NCBI GenBank assembly: GCA_964017065.1
Contig: OZ024785.1
Span: forward strand, 1,569,142 to 1,633,141
Source: Haliclona indistincta
Lineage: Eukaryota > Porifera > Demospongiae > Haplosclerida > Chalinidae
Direction: 5' to 3'
DNA: 64,000 nucleotides
The notes under the pieces: model-generated
The model's database searches: none
What the model saw: the letters and a program-made list of their open reading frames with translations, nothing else
Told to the model about the DNA's origin: nothing
Shown here: in pieces, positions 28,805-40,985 of the stretch
How positions within the stretch are numbered: the first letter of the stretch is position 1
How the letters are laid out: the number at the start of each line of letters is the position of its first letter
Translations under genes and position numbers: made by a program

Positions 28805-30706
28805 ATGCATATGTACGTAATGCATTATCTTCACTTACTGTTGTTATCAACTATTGTGGAGTCCAGTTCAGGTGAGTCCACAGTGGTGACCTGTACCGTA
28901 CTGATTTCTGACTTCAGTAACACTGACTCAAATCAGTCCTCATGGTGTAACAGTGTGTCCAGGACAGGATCTAGTGTACAACTGCACTTCAATAATATCT
29001 GCAAACGTGTTTTGGATATATTTTGGTGAGGACGGAATTGCATTGATGCATCTAAATACTGAAGGCAAATCGGAGAACTTAAATATTTCCTTTGGACCAT
29101 TTACTGTAATAGTACTTCAAAGGACATTTATTCATCCACATTTTAGTATTGTATCTACTGCTACATTGAATAGTGCTCTTCTCTCTCACAACAATACTAA
29201 CATTGCATGCATTAATGCTGTTGCTAATGCTACTGCTACCATTTTAATATCAGGTAAGTATCATAATAAAACATCCAGTTGTTATATTCTTCTTTTTATT
29301 AGGTGCAATTTCCAGACCAACTAACCTCACTCTTGTTCCTCAAAGTTCTACATCAATTTCCTTATCATGGTCATCACCTGATAATAACTGCATGTTCTCA
29401 TATGCTGTCAATGGTAGCAGCAATGGTTTAGTAACTCAATACAGAACAAACACTACATCACTGATAATTACTGACTTGAGTGTTGCTATGATGTATCACT
29501 TTACTGTTGCTGTTGAAGATGCTAATTTAACAACAGGTCCATGGAGTGAAGTGGTAGATATTTTATGGGATGGTGAGTACCTATCACATCTTAATTAAAT
29601 CATAATTTATAGAAGTATAGTTCCACAGCTAACAGCCTTTAACATCTCTATAGTGACTATGATGGACTTCCTGTTTATAAACTGGACAGTAAGACTATAT
29701 AATGTGTACAGCAACTCATGTTAGATATGTAACAGGTCCCTCAGATAGAGAGTACATTGGTCATCCATTATATATTAACACACAATCTGACAGCAACAGG
29801 AAATACAACTATCATTAATAATGCCAGTCCAGTAGTTGAAGTATCTCTAGATGGAGTACCACCAGGTCACTATACAGTCAATGTGACTGCTGTGAATATT
29901 GTTGGACAAGGAACAAGTGATCAAGAAACAGTTACTGGTAGTACACTGCATAACAAATCCAAATCATTTCACTTTATTTACTTATAGTAATATTATCATC
30001 AACCTCTGCTGGTATTGCAGTAACATCAACGTACTCAGAAAAAAATTCTCCTATAGAAAATGGTGTTCCCAGGAGCCCATCAAGAGGTGTTCCCAATTCA
30101 TCTACTGATGGTGTGTCATCTTTAATCATTTTCATATGTACATTATATCTAAAACAGCTAAACGGTTTAACATTTTCCAATTTTTTAGATACATCGTCTG
30201 TGACATTGACCTCTATGTCTGAGTTGACACCTTCACTCCCAACAATGTCAGGTGACTATAATTGCAAAGTTGAGTTCTGTGTAATTATTACCTCATCAGC
30301 TAGTGGCAGCACTACTACTGTAATAGCAGCTTCACTTGGAGTAATAGTTGTCATAAGTATAGCTCTTGTGATAACAATCACTGGAGCTATTGTGTGTTTA
30401 AGAAATAGAAGAATCATTGAGTGTTGTGATATGAGGAGAAGGAGACCATCACCACATGCTACAGCAACTACTGACCATGATAAAGAACAAGTCACTGAGC
30501 TAGCTACAGTGATCTATGACACACCTAATGTCATCAAGGAACACACCATCACTACTCAAGGGAATGTAGCTTATGGAGGGACAATACCACTCAAAGAGAA
30601 TGTAGCTTATGGAGGGACAATACCACTCAAAGAGAATGTAGCTTATGGAGGGACAATAATACCACTCCAACACAATGAGGCTTATCAACAAGTGTATATC
30701 AACTGA
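28805..30706 (+). CDS. Receptor D: Ig-like, two FN3, stalk, transmembrane
   Basis: Eight exons: 28805..28871 (signal peptide MHMYVMHYLHLLLLSTIVES), 28918..29253 (Ig-like, VCPGQDLVYNC to NIAC), 29303..29572 (FN3), 29621..29688 plus 29736..29937 (second FN3, split), 29988..30110 and 30189..30251 (Ser/Thr/Pro stalk), 30300..30706 (membrane segment and tail). The frame closes at 511 residues. The membrane helix is SLGVIVVISIALVITITGA, unlike A, B, C and F, yet from the MRRRRPS stretch onward the tail is nearly identical to theirs. It has VIYDTP, three NVAYGGTI units (the last with an extra Ile) and EAYQQVYIN. Several N-glycosylation sites lie in the ectodomain. Confidence 0.88.
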
Positions 30707-31142
30707 TCTGTGAATGTACTGAGTACTCCATGTATAAAATAGTATTGTACTTGTCACAGTAGTGTCATATTGTTTTATTCAAGCCTTGTATTATTATTTT
30801 CAAGTTTAAAAATTTGTTTAGCAAGCAAAAAATTCTACGTTCAATGTTTCATTGAATTGTCCATGTATGCATGCAGTGACCTGTTCACTGTATGGTTGTA
30901 CGTTTCATGCTGCTTTCTTGCTAGCTTATTGCTGCTTTTGTTTGTGTTTTGTAGACCAAGCCTACTTATTTTTCTCTTTCTAAAGTTGGCTCTGGCCCTC
31001 GTCGTACTCTTGAGTGCTGCTATGCACAAAGGCTGTGCATCACTGAGTATGGACTGTGCATTTTTAAAATAATAATTTGCAATTTGCAAATAGCCAACAA
31101 TGCTAATTTAAAGTGAACCCTATATAGGAAAAAAGATTACAA
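30707..31142. other. 3' flank of receptor D
   Basis: AT-rich, with ORFs on both strands that lack homologous features. No gene seen. Confidence 0.5.
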
Positions 31143-31753
31143 GTAGATCCAGTTGCAAGATTACATGTATTCGATGGTGAAAGTGATCAGCAGGACATCT
31201 ACTCTGACTGTGTGGAGACCCTTCTAGAAGGGTAAGCCTGTAATGGAATCACAGTGGGTCATTTTTGCCACACTTCCTACACAGTTGTTTCAATGGCTTC
31301 AATGCAACAGTGCTGGCTTATGGACAGGTAATGCAGCATCAATAGCATGTGTTGTACATGTGTTGTATGTATCACAGACTGGGAGTGGCAAGACCTACAC
31401 TATGGGGACTAGTACTATGCTATCTGAAGAAAAGGGTAACTTGTTATCATCCATTACACTGTGTACTTTATGTTCTCTCTCACCCTCTCTCAGGTATGGT
31501 GCCTAGAGCCATCAAGCACTTGTTCGATGGCATTGACGACAGAATGAAGACCTCCACTGAGCAGGGAATTCCCTCACCACAGTTTGATGTCACTGTCGAA
31601 TTTATTGAGCTCTACAATGAGGTGGCGTGCTACTGCAGAACTTGCCGTTCAGGATCAGCAGATCTAGAAAAGGCATCAGTGGAAGGTCTTGGCAGTGCTA
31701 CGGTATCTATTCCTGTCACCACTGACATATTAGCATATCACAGAGTGTTCTAG
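31143..31753 (+). pseudogene. Kinesin motor-domain fragment, KIF21/KIF4-like
   Basis: Four exons encode a piece of a kinesin head: VFDGESDQQDIYSDCVE (31143-31231), CFNGFNATVLAYGQ (from 31284), TGSGKTYTMGTS (P-loop GQTGSGKT across the joint), then MVPRAIKHLFDGIDDRM and FDVTVEFIELYNE. After that the sequence leaves the family and stops at 31751-31753. The order and wording fit kinesin-4 motors such as KIF21, matching the WD40 tail at 4349-5526. The start of the head, switch I/II and the stalk are absent here, so this is a detached fragment, probably moved or left by rearrangement. Confidence 0.7.
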
Positions 31754-32085
31754 CTGTTGCTAACAGACTTTAAACTAACTATATTGCGTGCTAAGCTGTA
31801 ATTAGTTAATGGTTAGTTGTTGAAATTATGTGTAAGTCTTTCTTGTGTTGCTGATAATAATTTATTCATTATTATTATGCGTATCCCATGGTACCCGCAT
31901 TGTACCAATGTACGCTCACCGTTCGCCAATGTTCTGTTGATTATTCATGCAAGTTTATAAAACGAGAAGCCCGCGTACTGTTTGTCTCAAGTACGATCGC
32001 AGAGTACATTACTCAGAGAGTATAGTTGCTGCACCATATCTCTTCTACTTTGGCGTTGTTAGACGTAACAAGGCTCGGCTCAATC

Positions 32086-35000
32086 ATGTCACCTTTTTGG
32101 TGCTGTATCATCCTTCTCGCTTGGCTTCTCGGTTTCTCAGAACTTTCTGCTGTACGAGCTTTACAATCACCACGTAAGCTTACGTACACTTGTCGTAATG
32201 ATTACAGAAAATGTGCGTGCTGAACCATTGTACACTATAAGTTGGTGTGCGGTCTCAGTCCATGGTTAGTCCCAGAGTCAGTCCCAGAGGTTGCACTGAA
32301 CAACATGTATAAGTAGAATTGACACAGCCTCTAAAGTGATTATATCCGATTCCTTGATTCTTTGCACCCGATATAGGTTTGAAAACATCCATTATCTTAA
32401 ACCAAATTGGTAAGGGTGGGGTAAATAAGGTAGCTTAAACAAAAGCTTTCCATTGTGAGCTTTAGAGACACCCAGCTACGCAACCAGATTGGTCAAAATT
32501 TGCTGTGGTCTAATTCTATTTTTGTTCCAGGTATACTTGAACCACCAGTCTCAATGAATGTCTCACTTATTGGGTCAATAAAATTGAACTGCACTGCTGT
32601 AGCTGATTTTATTGAGTGGTATGTTGACAACAGATGGGCGAAAATAATGGAAGTTCGAGAAGAGTTGGAGTTGGAATTTTCAAGTACTCCAATAGATGTA
32701 ACAGAAAATATTCGCAAGGCAACTCTACTAGCAAGAAATTCAATTCTTGTAAATAACAGTAAAATATATTGTCGTGCTAGCATAGGGGACACGGGCAATG
32801 ATAGTGAAACAATCTTGATTCAAGTGCAAGGTACGTAGGTCAATCTTTTCACACAAAAAAATCACTATTTCATTTATATGCATGCAGGCTTGCTTGAATC
32901 AGTCAATAACCTAGATGTGATTGCTATCAACTTTACCACTATCTTCATCTCTTGGAGTCCTCCCTTCACTCTGGAGGGGGTACCCATCCTGGGCTACAAT
33001 GTCACCATCACCAACACCACCAGTGTAGAGAATGAGACAATGTCAGTAGAGGGGGACACTACCATGCTGTACTACTCCATTGACCATCCTGATCCTGACA
33101 ACAACGTAACTTCACTGTCACTGTGGTACCCATCAATGTAGTAGGACCAGGAGAACCGCTTAAAAGCGATCTAGGTGAGATTAAAAAATATTCAAATTAA
33201 TTATTAATTTTGTCTGAAAATAAAATTAATTATTAATTTTATGAGGCTCAAATCCCAACAGGCAAAGTGACAGGTATTATGTACAGACTGTGTATATTGC
33301 TATGTAGTGTTTTTCCAACAATACAGAACATGAGAACAAGCATTGTCTGTTACTGAGGGAAATGTTTGAATACACTTATACTGCAGTGTCATTCTCTTCA
33401 TACTAGCAAACAAGGAAACTATAACAGTGCATATATTGACAAGAGGCCTAATTACAGTGTCAAACAAAATACAAGATGCCCAAATGCATCATTGGGATTA
33501 TCCTGCATCCTGCATCATGTTATAGACATCTTCTTGCCTGCTACTTATAATAACACATACTTCCCAGCGGCACTTCTGAACTGTAGTGAGAACAAATTGT
33601 TTTAAAAAGCTGATAAACAAATTCAAATTAAGCACCAAAGGTGCAGATGCCTCAGTAGAGTAGTATGACGTATGCTAGCATGCAATTAGCAGATGCATAA
33701 TTATGGGTACGTGTGCATGTAGTAGATCCATGGAAACATCAAAGCAGTACCATGCATGTGCAATGCAAGAAGTGACCAGCATATCCATGGAACATGCAGG
33801 CAAGTAGCAGATCATAGCAACTGAACCTACGGGAGCACTGGTAGTGGGCTAGTGGTACGTAACTATCCAGCAGCTTTACGCTGTTGTACAAAAGTTGTAG
33901 TGAAGCCTGAGTGAAGCCAAACAAAATAATGCTCATGTGTAGCGGAGCATGACTGTAACTGCCTGCTCGCTCCAGCTCACCTGTCAGGCAGCAGTGAACT
34001 CAAACATGCTTTCACTGTGAAAGCGTTTCACTGCTGCCTATGGAGTTGTGCGAGCTGTACTATCGCAGATCAAGCCTTCTAGTTGCACTGTAGCCATCTG
34101 TGGACAGTTTAATCTATGAAGTAGGCAGGAGCGCTCAAAGTGGTGAGTAAATCAAGCCACAACTTCAAAACAAAGCCTTTAATAGCTAATCTGCCAAATT
34201 TGTTTTTCATAAACTATCGAGATCTACCTGTATTGCAAGTTTCAGCTCTTAGTTGCAAGCAGTTGCTGAGATTCACATATTGCGTACACACATACACACA
34301 AACAAATTAACAAACTACTGTACTGTATGCCCGTGGCTCCGTCCACCGAGGCATAATTATTATACTGCATGCTGTTCACAAAACTGAATGACAGATCAGT
34401 GTGACAGATACAATTTTTATTTTAGTAATATCATCGACCCCATCTGTTACTGGTGTTGCAGTAATATCATCGATCCCATCTCTTACTGGTGTTGTAGTAA
34501 TATCATCGACCCCATCTCTTACTGGTGTTGCAGTAATATCATCGACCCCATGCATCTCTTACTGGTGTTGCATTAATATCATCGACCCCATCTCTTACTG
34601 GTGTTGCAGTAATATCATCGACCCCATCTCTTACTGGTGTTGCAGTAATACCATCGACCCCATCTCTTACTGGTGTTGCAGTAATATCATCGACCCCATC
34701 TCTTACTGGTGTTGCAGAACTTGCAGTATTATCATCGACCCCATCTCTTACTGGTGTTGCAGTAATATCATCGACCCCATCTCTTACTGGTGTTGCAGTA
34801 ATATCATCGACCCCATCTCTTACTGGTGTTGCAGTAATATCATCGACCCCATCTCTTACTGGTGTTGCAGAACTTGCAGTAATATCATCGACCCCATCTC
34901 TTACTGGTGTTGCAGTAATATCATCAACCCCATCTCTTACTGGTGTTGCAGTAATATCATCGACCCCATCTGTTACTGGTGTTGTAGTAATATCATCGAC

Positions 35001-36181
35001 CCCATCTCTTACTGGTGTTGCAGTAATATCATCGACCCCATCTCTTACTGGTGTTGCAGTAATATCATCGACCCCATCTCTTACTGGTGTTGCAGTAATA
35101 CCATCGACCCCATCTCTTACTGGTGTTGCAGTAATATCATCGACCCCATCTCTTACTGGTGTTGCAGAACTTGCAGTAATATCATCGACCCCATCTCTTA
35201 CTGGTGTTGCAGAACTTGCAGTAATATCATCGACCCCATCTCTTACTGGTGTTGCAGAACTTGCAGTAATATCATCGACCCCATCTCTTACTGGTGTTGC
35301 AGTAATATCATCAACCCCATCTCTTACTAGTGTAGCAGTAATATCATCGACCCCATCTCTTACTGGTGTTGCAGTAATATCATCGACCCCATCTCTTACT
35401 GGTGTTGCAGTAATATCATCGACCCCATCTCTTACTGGTGTTGTCGCAGTAATATCAACGTACTCTACAGTAATTTCTCATTCAGAACATGGTATTACTA
35501 ATGCACTTGCTGGTATATCATACTGTTGATGAGCCCATTTTGTATAAATAAAATAGTATAACTTTATTGTGCTTTTGATGTTGTAATTCTATAGATACGT
35601 CGTCTGTGGCATTGACCTCTATGTCTGAGTTGACACCTTCACTCCCAACAATGTCAGGTGACTATAATTGCAAATTTGAGTTCTGTGTAATTATTACCTC
35701 ATCAGCTAGTGGCAGCACTACTACTGTAATAGCAGCTTCACTTGGATTAATAGTTGTCATAAGTATTGCACTTGTGATAATAATGACAGGAGCTCTTATC
35801 TGTTTAATAAATAGAAGAATCATTGTGTGGTGTGTTATGACGAGAAGGAGACCATCATCACATGCTACAGCAACTACTGACCATGATAAAGAACAAGTCA
35901 CTGAGCTAGCTACAGTGATCTATGACACACCTAACTTCATCAAGGAACACACCATCACTACTCAAGAGAATGTAGCTTATGGAGGGACAATACCACTCCA
36001 ACACAATGAGGCTTATGGAGGGACAATACCGCTCACACAAGTCACTGAGCTAGCTACAGTGATCTATGACACACCTAATGTCATCTATGAACACTCCATC
36101 ACTACTCAAGAGAATGTAGCTTATGGAGGGACAATACCACTCCAACACAATGAGGCTTATCAACAAGTGTCTATCAACTGA
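32086..36181 (+). CDS. Receptor E: Ig-like, FN3, giant repeat stalk, transmembrane; frame breaks
   Basis: Exons: 32086..32173 (signal peptide MSPFWCCIILLAWLLGFSEL), 32531..32830 (Ig-like, IKLNC to KIYC), 32888..33174 (FN3), 34426..35512 (minisatellite stalk), 35595..35657, 35706..36181 (membrane segment SLGLIVVISIALVIIMTGA and tail). The FN3 exon is one base short of a multiple of three: the frame breaks near 33110, after PDPDNNV, before TVTVVPINVVGPGEP. The stalk exon has a four-base insertion in unit 4. The tail is partly duplicated, with two VIYDTP motifs, and ends EAYQQVSIN. As written the reading frame stops in the FN3 exon; either the gene is decaying or the bases are wrong. The membrane and tail exon itself is intact. 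Confidence 0.7.
34426..35460 (+). repeat. 36-bp coding minisatellite, about 27 units
   Basis: The unit is GTAATATCATCGACCCCATC then TCTTACTGGTGTTGCA, which in the receptor frame reads VISSTPSLTGVA. Some units carry an in-frame nine-base addition (GAACTTGCA, read ELA). Unit 4 has four extra bases (GCAT) that shift the frame; the long frame continuing as SNIIDPISYWCC is the shifted reading. In receptor D the same exon has only one such motif, so the array expanded in E. Confidence 0.9.
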
Positions 36182-37303
36182 TGTGTGGACGTACTGAGTG
36201 CTTCACTATGTATAAATACTATTGTACTTGTTACTGTAGTGTCAGTATTAGTTATTGCCCTCACGCAAGGTCATTAATGTTGGTTAGTGCCCAAGTTGAG
36301 TAGGGAAATAAATGGCTTATTATCGAAGTTGATCACACAACGATGACGCAATGGTCAAAGACGAAGCTTGCAAAAGACGCAATGGTCTTAGTCATTGCAT
36401 TTTGCTATAGATCACGCTATGCGCGGTCAATAACTTATATTAATGCCCTCGAATAGAGCAATCCAATTGGTAAAAGATAACTTACTATGTAATAATACTG
36501 TTTCAAAATTCTAGAAACTAGCTAAATTCAGATAGTGTGGTTTCTTTCAATGGACTATTATACTAATGTAATACTTTACTATCAAGTACTAGTGATCACT
36601 GTGCTGATATGAAGTTATTCACTACATGCCCTCTCATTGTAGTGATGAGAAATTAGCAAAATCAACACTACTGTACAAACGGGTTTTTATAGTTCGCGCC
36701 AAATTCTTATTAGAGCTCACTGACAGCCTCACTTGAAGATCGGGCCTCGTGTACAATGTATGACGCTAGGATGATTCATGAATCCGCTGTCGAGAATCAG
36801 ATAATGTATGAAGTTGAACGACAAAGAGAAGACATGTCACAACACGTCAAAGTACATGTAAGGCACAGTTTAACTGAAGGGCTCCGGTAAAAAACGGCAC
36901 TAAAAAGTTTTTCACCAATCTTCAGTTTATATGCATTAGCAGACTGCATCAATGCTTGAAGAACCCCTACTACAATTAATAGCGTTCACCGATCAGCGCT
37001 TTATTTGTCACATACGCATAGAACTGCACTATGATCGGCACGGTGACAATCCGAACTTCCAGCTTCGTTTTCTCGCAATATACGGAAAACGTTTAATTGC
37101 CGTTTTTCACCGGAGTCCTTCAACTACTATAGCTGGCTACATTACTAGTCATTGATGTGCTGTAGGTTGCTGTACGTATTATCATCTAGATCATACATTT
37201 GGAGATCTTTACACAGAAGTGAGTTGCTGTTGGTTGAGATAGCTGTTGATACATTTGTGTAGGTGCGTGTGTCCTACTCAGCTGGTGTGTAGGTGAGTGT
37301 GTC
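36182..37303. repeat. 3' flank of receptor E, shared with receptor F
   Basis: Shared with 53413-53950: TATAGTTCGCGCCAAATTCT, GGCCTCGTGTACAATGT, GAGAATCAGATAATGTATGA and CATTTGGAGATCTTTACACA. E holds extra sequence not in F, for example 36250-36480 and 36860-37090. No gene seen. Confidence 0.75.
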
Positions 37304-37370
37304 TAGCCTCGTACCCAGGCTCTCTAATAGCCACCCACGCAGCCCGTCCGAGAGCCTGGGTACGAGGCTA
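37304..37370. mobile_element. 67-bp miniature inverted-repeat element
   Basis: Inverted ends TAGCCTCGTACCCAGGCTCTC and complement around about 25 bases, flanked by GAGTGTGTC on both sides (37295-37303, 37371-37379). It is inserted in a 30-bp minisatellite unit; the uninterrupted array is at 53930-54108. Confidence 0.85.
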
Positions 37371-37424
37371 GAGTGTGTCCTACTCAGCTGGTGTGTAGGT
37401 GGGTGTGTCCTATAGGTGGGTACA

Positions 37425-37625
37425 TCTCTACAGAATATGATAGAGTGCTTCTCTTGCTCTGTTCAGGTCACATCTCACCAGTGTCTTGGTGATCTGTCCA
37501 TCAGTACTGTAAGCATCTGTTGTAAATTGTTTTCTCACTTTACTCTCACTCCACAGTTCCTCAGAAGGCACTCGTCGATGCCTACAGCAACTTTATTCAA
37601 TATTTTCTCTGTTGCAACCCAATTG
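37425..37625 (+). pseudogene. Truncated copy of RhoGEF exon region
   Basis: Matches 54450-54620: AGAATATGATAGAGTGCTTC, CAGTGTCTTGGTGATCT and GCCTACAGCAACTTTATTCA. The match ends after ATTCAATATTTTC, so the DH helix that follows at 54571-54681 is cut off. Confidence 0.75.
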
Positions 37626-38836
37626 GGAAATGGTTTCTGGTTTCTTTTTCTTGTGGGATGTTAAGCCCAGACTTTTCGTATGAGAAAATGTAATTATTTC
37701 TGTTCTGAAAACTGTTCGGCGATGTGGTTACACACACACACCTTCCTTCTTTCTGCTGCCAATAAACGGTCACGCAACCCCCTGCTAGGGGGAGGGCAAA
37801 ATTCAAGAGTCACTTAATTGCTTGGTCAGGCCAACAGCGGTGTACAGAGAGCCCTCCACGGCTCCTGAACCACCGGCTGCACTCTGTGTGCTGAACTGCA
37901 CCACTCTGTTCAAATACAGGCTTGCTTCTTTCTAGAACACACTTGTGGCACTTTTTTCTGGGACACACACACAGATGCGCACACGCACACATTTACATAG
38001 TAAAAGTTTCAATTGTTGCCCATGAGCAGACTACATGTATTCACCACATTCTCACAGTATAATAATTATGTCTCATTCTGCTCTGTTCCTGTGCTTATGA
38101 GGGAGTTATGAGCTTGACTATTATGAGATTTTCGGCTTTTTCGCTTCATTTTTTGTCCACATCAAATTTTGGTGATGAATTATGCCAGGAGGTAGTCGTG
38201 GCATATTTAGGGTTAGGCGGAAAACAAGATGGCGGCTACACATAGGCTGAAAACAATAATTCACGTATACCTTGGCTTTCGACGAAATCAGTAGTATTTT
38301 AACTACCTAGGAGCTATCCTAAGAGGTAAGCGCTTACAATTAGTCTACTAATAAAGGCTGTAAGAGAAGTTGCTATTGGCATGATAAGATGGCGTCTCGC
38401 CTGGAGGCACTAAGTACGGCACTACCATAGCTTCGCCGTACGGGCGTTTCAAGCGATTCTAACACTCTAAAGCTCCTTGCACGATTTTTGTGATTACAAA
38501 GATACCTTTAGAAACAAACCCACCCCTATGGGGCTCTAAAAAAAAAAAAAAAAAAAAAAAAAGAAACCAGGTCTAAGGTGGTAAACCAGAGTTCACGTGG
38601 TCACCCGTTTGTTCATCTTCTTTCTTCTTCTTATTCTTCAGCGAGTCTAGCACAGTAGTGAGCGAACCAAACGCAACTAAACGTACACAAAAGCAACGCT
38701 ACCTATGACCATCAGTGCACCTGATATCTATTTAGGCCTAAAACACTGGGAGAAGCAAGTATTTCCAGAAAATCAGCGATTTTTGGTCCATAACAGACTC
38801 CATTCCATCATTCTGTTTGAACTCCGTTACTAGGTT
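37626..38836. other. Intergenic before the LINE
   Basis: Contains CA-rich stretches, an A-run at about 38540-38562 and no recognisable gene. ACTAGGTTAAAGGTTCAAAGG at the right edge leads into the LINE tail. Confidence 0.5.
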
Positions 38837-40985
38837 AAAGGTTCAAAGGTTCAAAGGTTCAAAGGTTTTATTGCAGGACCCAGAGGGTATAAGCATAGTA
38901 CAGAATAATTTTATTATAAAACAGAGTTATGGAAATTTAATCTTAAATAAGTCATTGCTCTCACTAACGAGTAGTCCGAGTATATCCTCGACACCCAGGT
39001 TTATGGAGTTAGAGTCAACGGTGACTGGATGTTCTGAGCAAAGATGAGACAACCACGACGAGTCTACCGGATGGCCGCATAGATTGCAGCAGAAGTTGGC
39101 ATATGTGGGCCGAGCTAAGTGATATATAATTCTTTGTAGCTGTTCTGTGCCTCTAGGGCCATGATCGAGCGCTGTATCCCAGAGTTTACGCCAGGAGACA
39201 GAGTCAGCAATACGAGCAACCAGGTTTGCTGGGTGATTAACTGCATGTCCATTCAACATCAGGTTACATTCATCTTGACGAAGAATGTCAGCCTTACTTG
39301 TGGATATTAGAGCAAGAGCGTCATCAGGTGAGTGTAGACATTGATTTACAAGTGAAACCCCGATGATAGATTCTAGCATCTTGCACTGCTGTATTAAAGA
39401 AACATCGACAGGGTCGGCAATAGTGGCAGAGACAAACACTCTTGAGCTGATTGATTTGCTGTCACCAACCAATAATTTGGATAGGTATTTGATCTTGCGC
39501 AAAAAAAATACGATACATGATTGAGGGCAGGGAGAGGCATATCCTGATCACTGTGCCAGAAAACCATTTAGGCAGTTTTAAAATTCTCCTACCAATTTCC
39601 AGTTGAAAACGCTCTAGTAGCTGAATGGTGGAAGAGTCCAGTAACCATGTTTCGCATCCATAAAGAAGGATGGGGAGCACACAGGATTCAAAGACACTGA
39701 TGGCAGACAGCGGATTGAGATTCCCCTGGAAAGCTTGGATACTCCCGAAGGTAAAAAATGCCTTCCGTGCTTTGATGATATTCTCCTGAACTGATCTAAG
39801 TGCTGATAGGTTGTGCGACCACCAAACACCCAAGCATTTGGCTGCTGGTAAGGTGGTTATGGTATTCAGATGGTTGATAGCAACCTCCTCAAATTGATTG
39901 GGTTGTAAGGTGATTTTAACAATTTCAGTCTTAGCTTGATTCAATCTGAGACTGTGCTTTGATGTAAAATTATCAATGATGTTGACTTGGGTGGCAATGG
40001 TATTCTTGGTAGTGGCAATGGTTCTAAGATCGTCAGCATGAGCCGCTCCACCGACAAATGTACCAAGCACTGATAGTCCAGCATTTTGTGATCTGAGTTC
40101 TTTCAGAAGTGTGTCAACTGTGATAAGAAACAGAAGAGGAGACAATACAGATCCTTGTTTAACACCTCTAGAGATGGGAACAATATCAGAGAACACAGAA
40201 CCGACACGAACGACACTGGTTGCAGAGACATAACAGTTACGAATAACCCTCCATGTCTTGCCACCAATGCCCATCTGCAGCAGCTTTTCAAGAAGGACAC
40301 AATGTTCTATCGAGTCAAAGGCTTTTTCTAGGTCAAAAAGACAGAGATATGGATGACCACCTTCACGCAGGTAAGTTAGAAGAGCCTCTTGTGTGGTAAA
40401 CACAGCATCCGAACAGGACAAACCTATTCTGTAAGCAGTTTGAAGGCAATCAGGCATATTTAAGCCTTCTAACAGGGGCTCTATTCTTTTCAGGATTATG
40501 ATTTCTAGTAACTTGGAAATAATAGGAGAGATGGTAATGCCCCTGTAGCTTGATGCCAAAGATGGATCTTTTCCTTTTCTTTTGTAAACTGGTACAATTA
40601 GGCCTTTCTTCAAACAGAGTGGAATCTCTTCAGTGACAAAAATTCTGTTTAAAATTTTTGTCAGCCATGGTATAAGAGTAGGACCACCGTGCTTGAGGTG
40701 TTCAGATAGTAAACCATCAAGGCCAGATGCTTTCCCTGACTTTAATGCTTTGATAGCAGAGAGAACCTCAAGAGGACCGACAGGTTCGCTCAACACATCA
40801 TGTGTGATCCCCATCGTGTACGAGTTGTGCAGAGCGGAAGCGAGTATGACTTCGCTCTGGTTGGAATCTACACGAGAAGATAGAACGCCCTCAAAATACT
40901 TTGAGAATTCTAGTGCGATAGCTTGAGGATCAGTGACGACGCCAGCTACGCCTACTCGCGCACGCCCGTGTATGAAATTATTCTA
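38837..40985 (-). mobile_element. Non-LTR retrotransposon with reverse transcriptase (5'-truncated)
   Basis: On the minus strand an open frame from about 40980 to 39462 encodes a reverse transcriptase: KALKSGKASGLDGLLSEHLK, IVPVYKRKG, SYRGITISP, YLCLFDLEKAFDSIEH, RGVKQGSVLSPLLF and AHADDL, where most LINEs have YADD or FADD. An A8 run at about 39501-39508 shifts the frame; the C-terminal part (39502..38927) ends in a CNLCG..H..H zinc knuckle. The 3' end has AATAAA and (TTTGAACC)n at 38837-38875. The endonuclease is missing, so the copy is 5'-truncated at about 40985. CR1/jockey-like is my guess for the clade. Confidence 0.9.

Noticed and set aside
34401..35330. 309-codon frame rich in SNIIDPISYWCC repeats
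   Set aside because: It is the shifted reading of the stalk minisatellite after a four-base insertion; the receptor frame is VISSTPSLTGVA, as the single-copy exon of receptor D shows.
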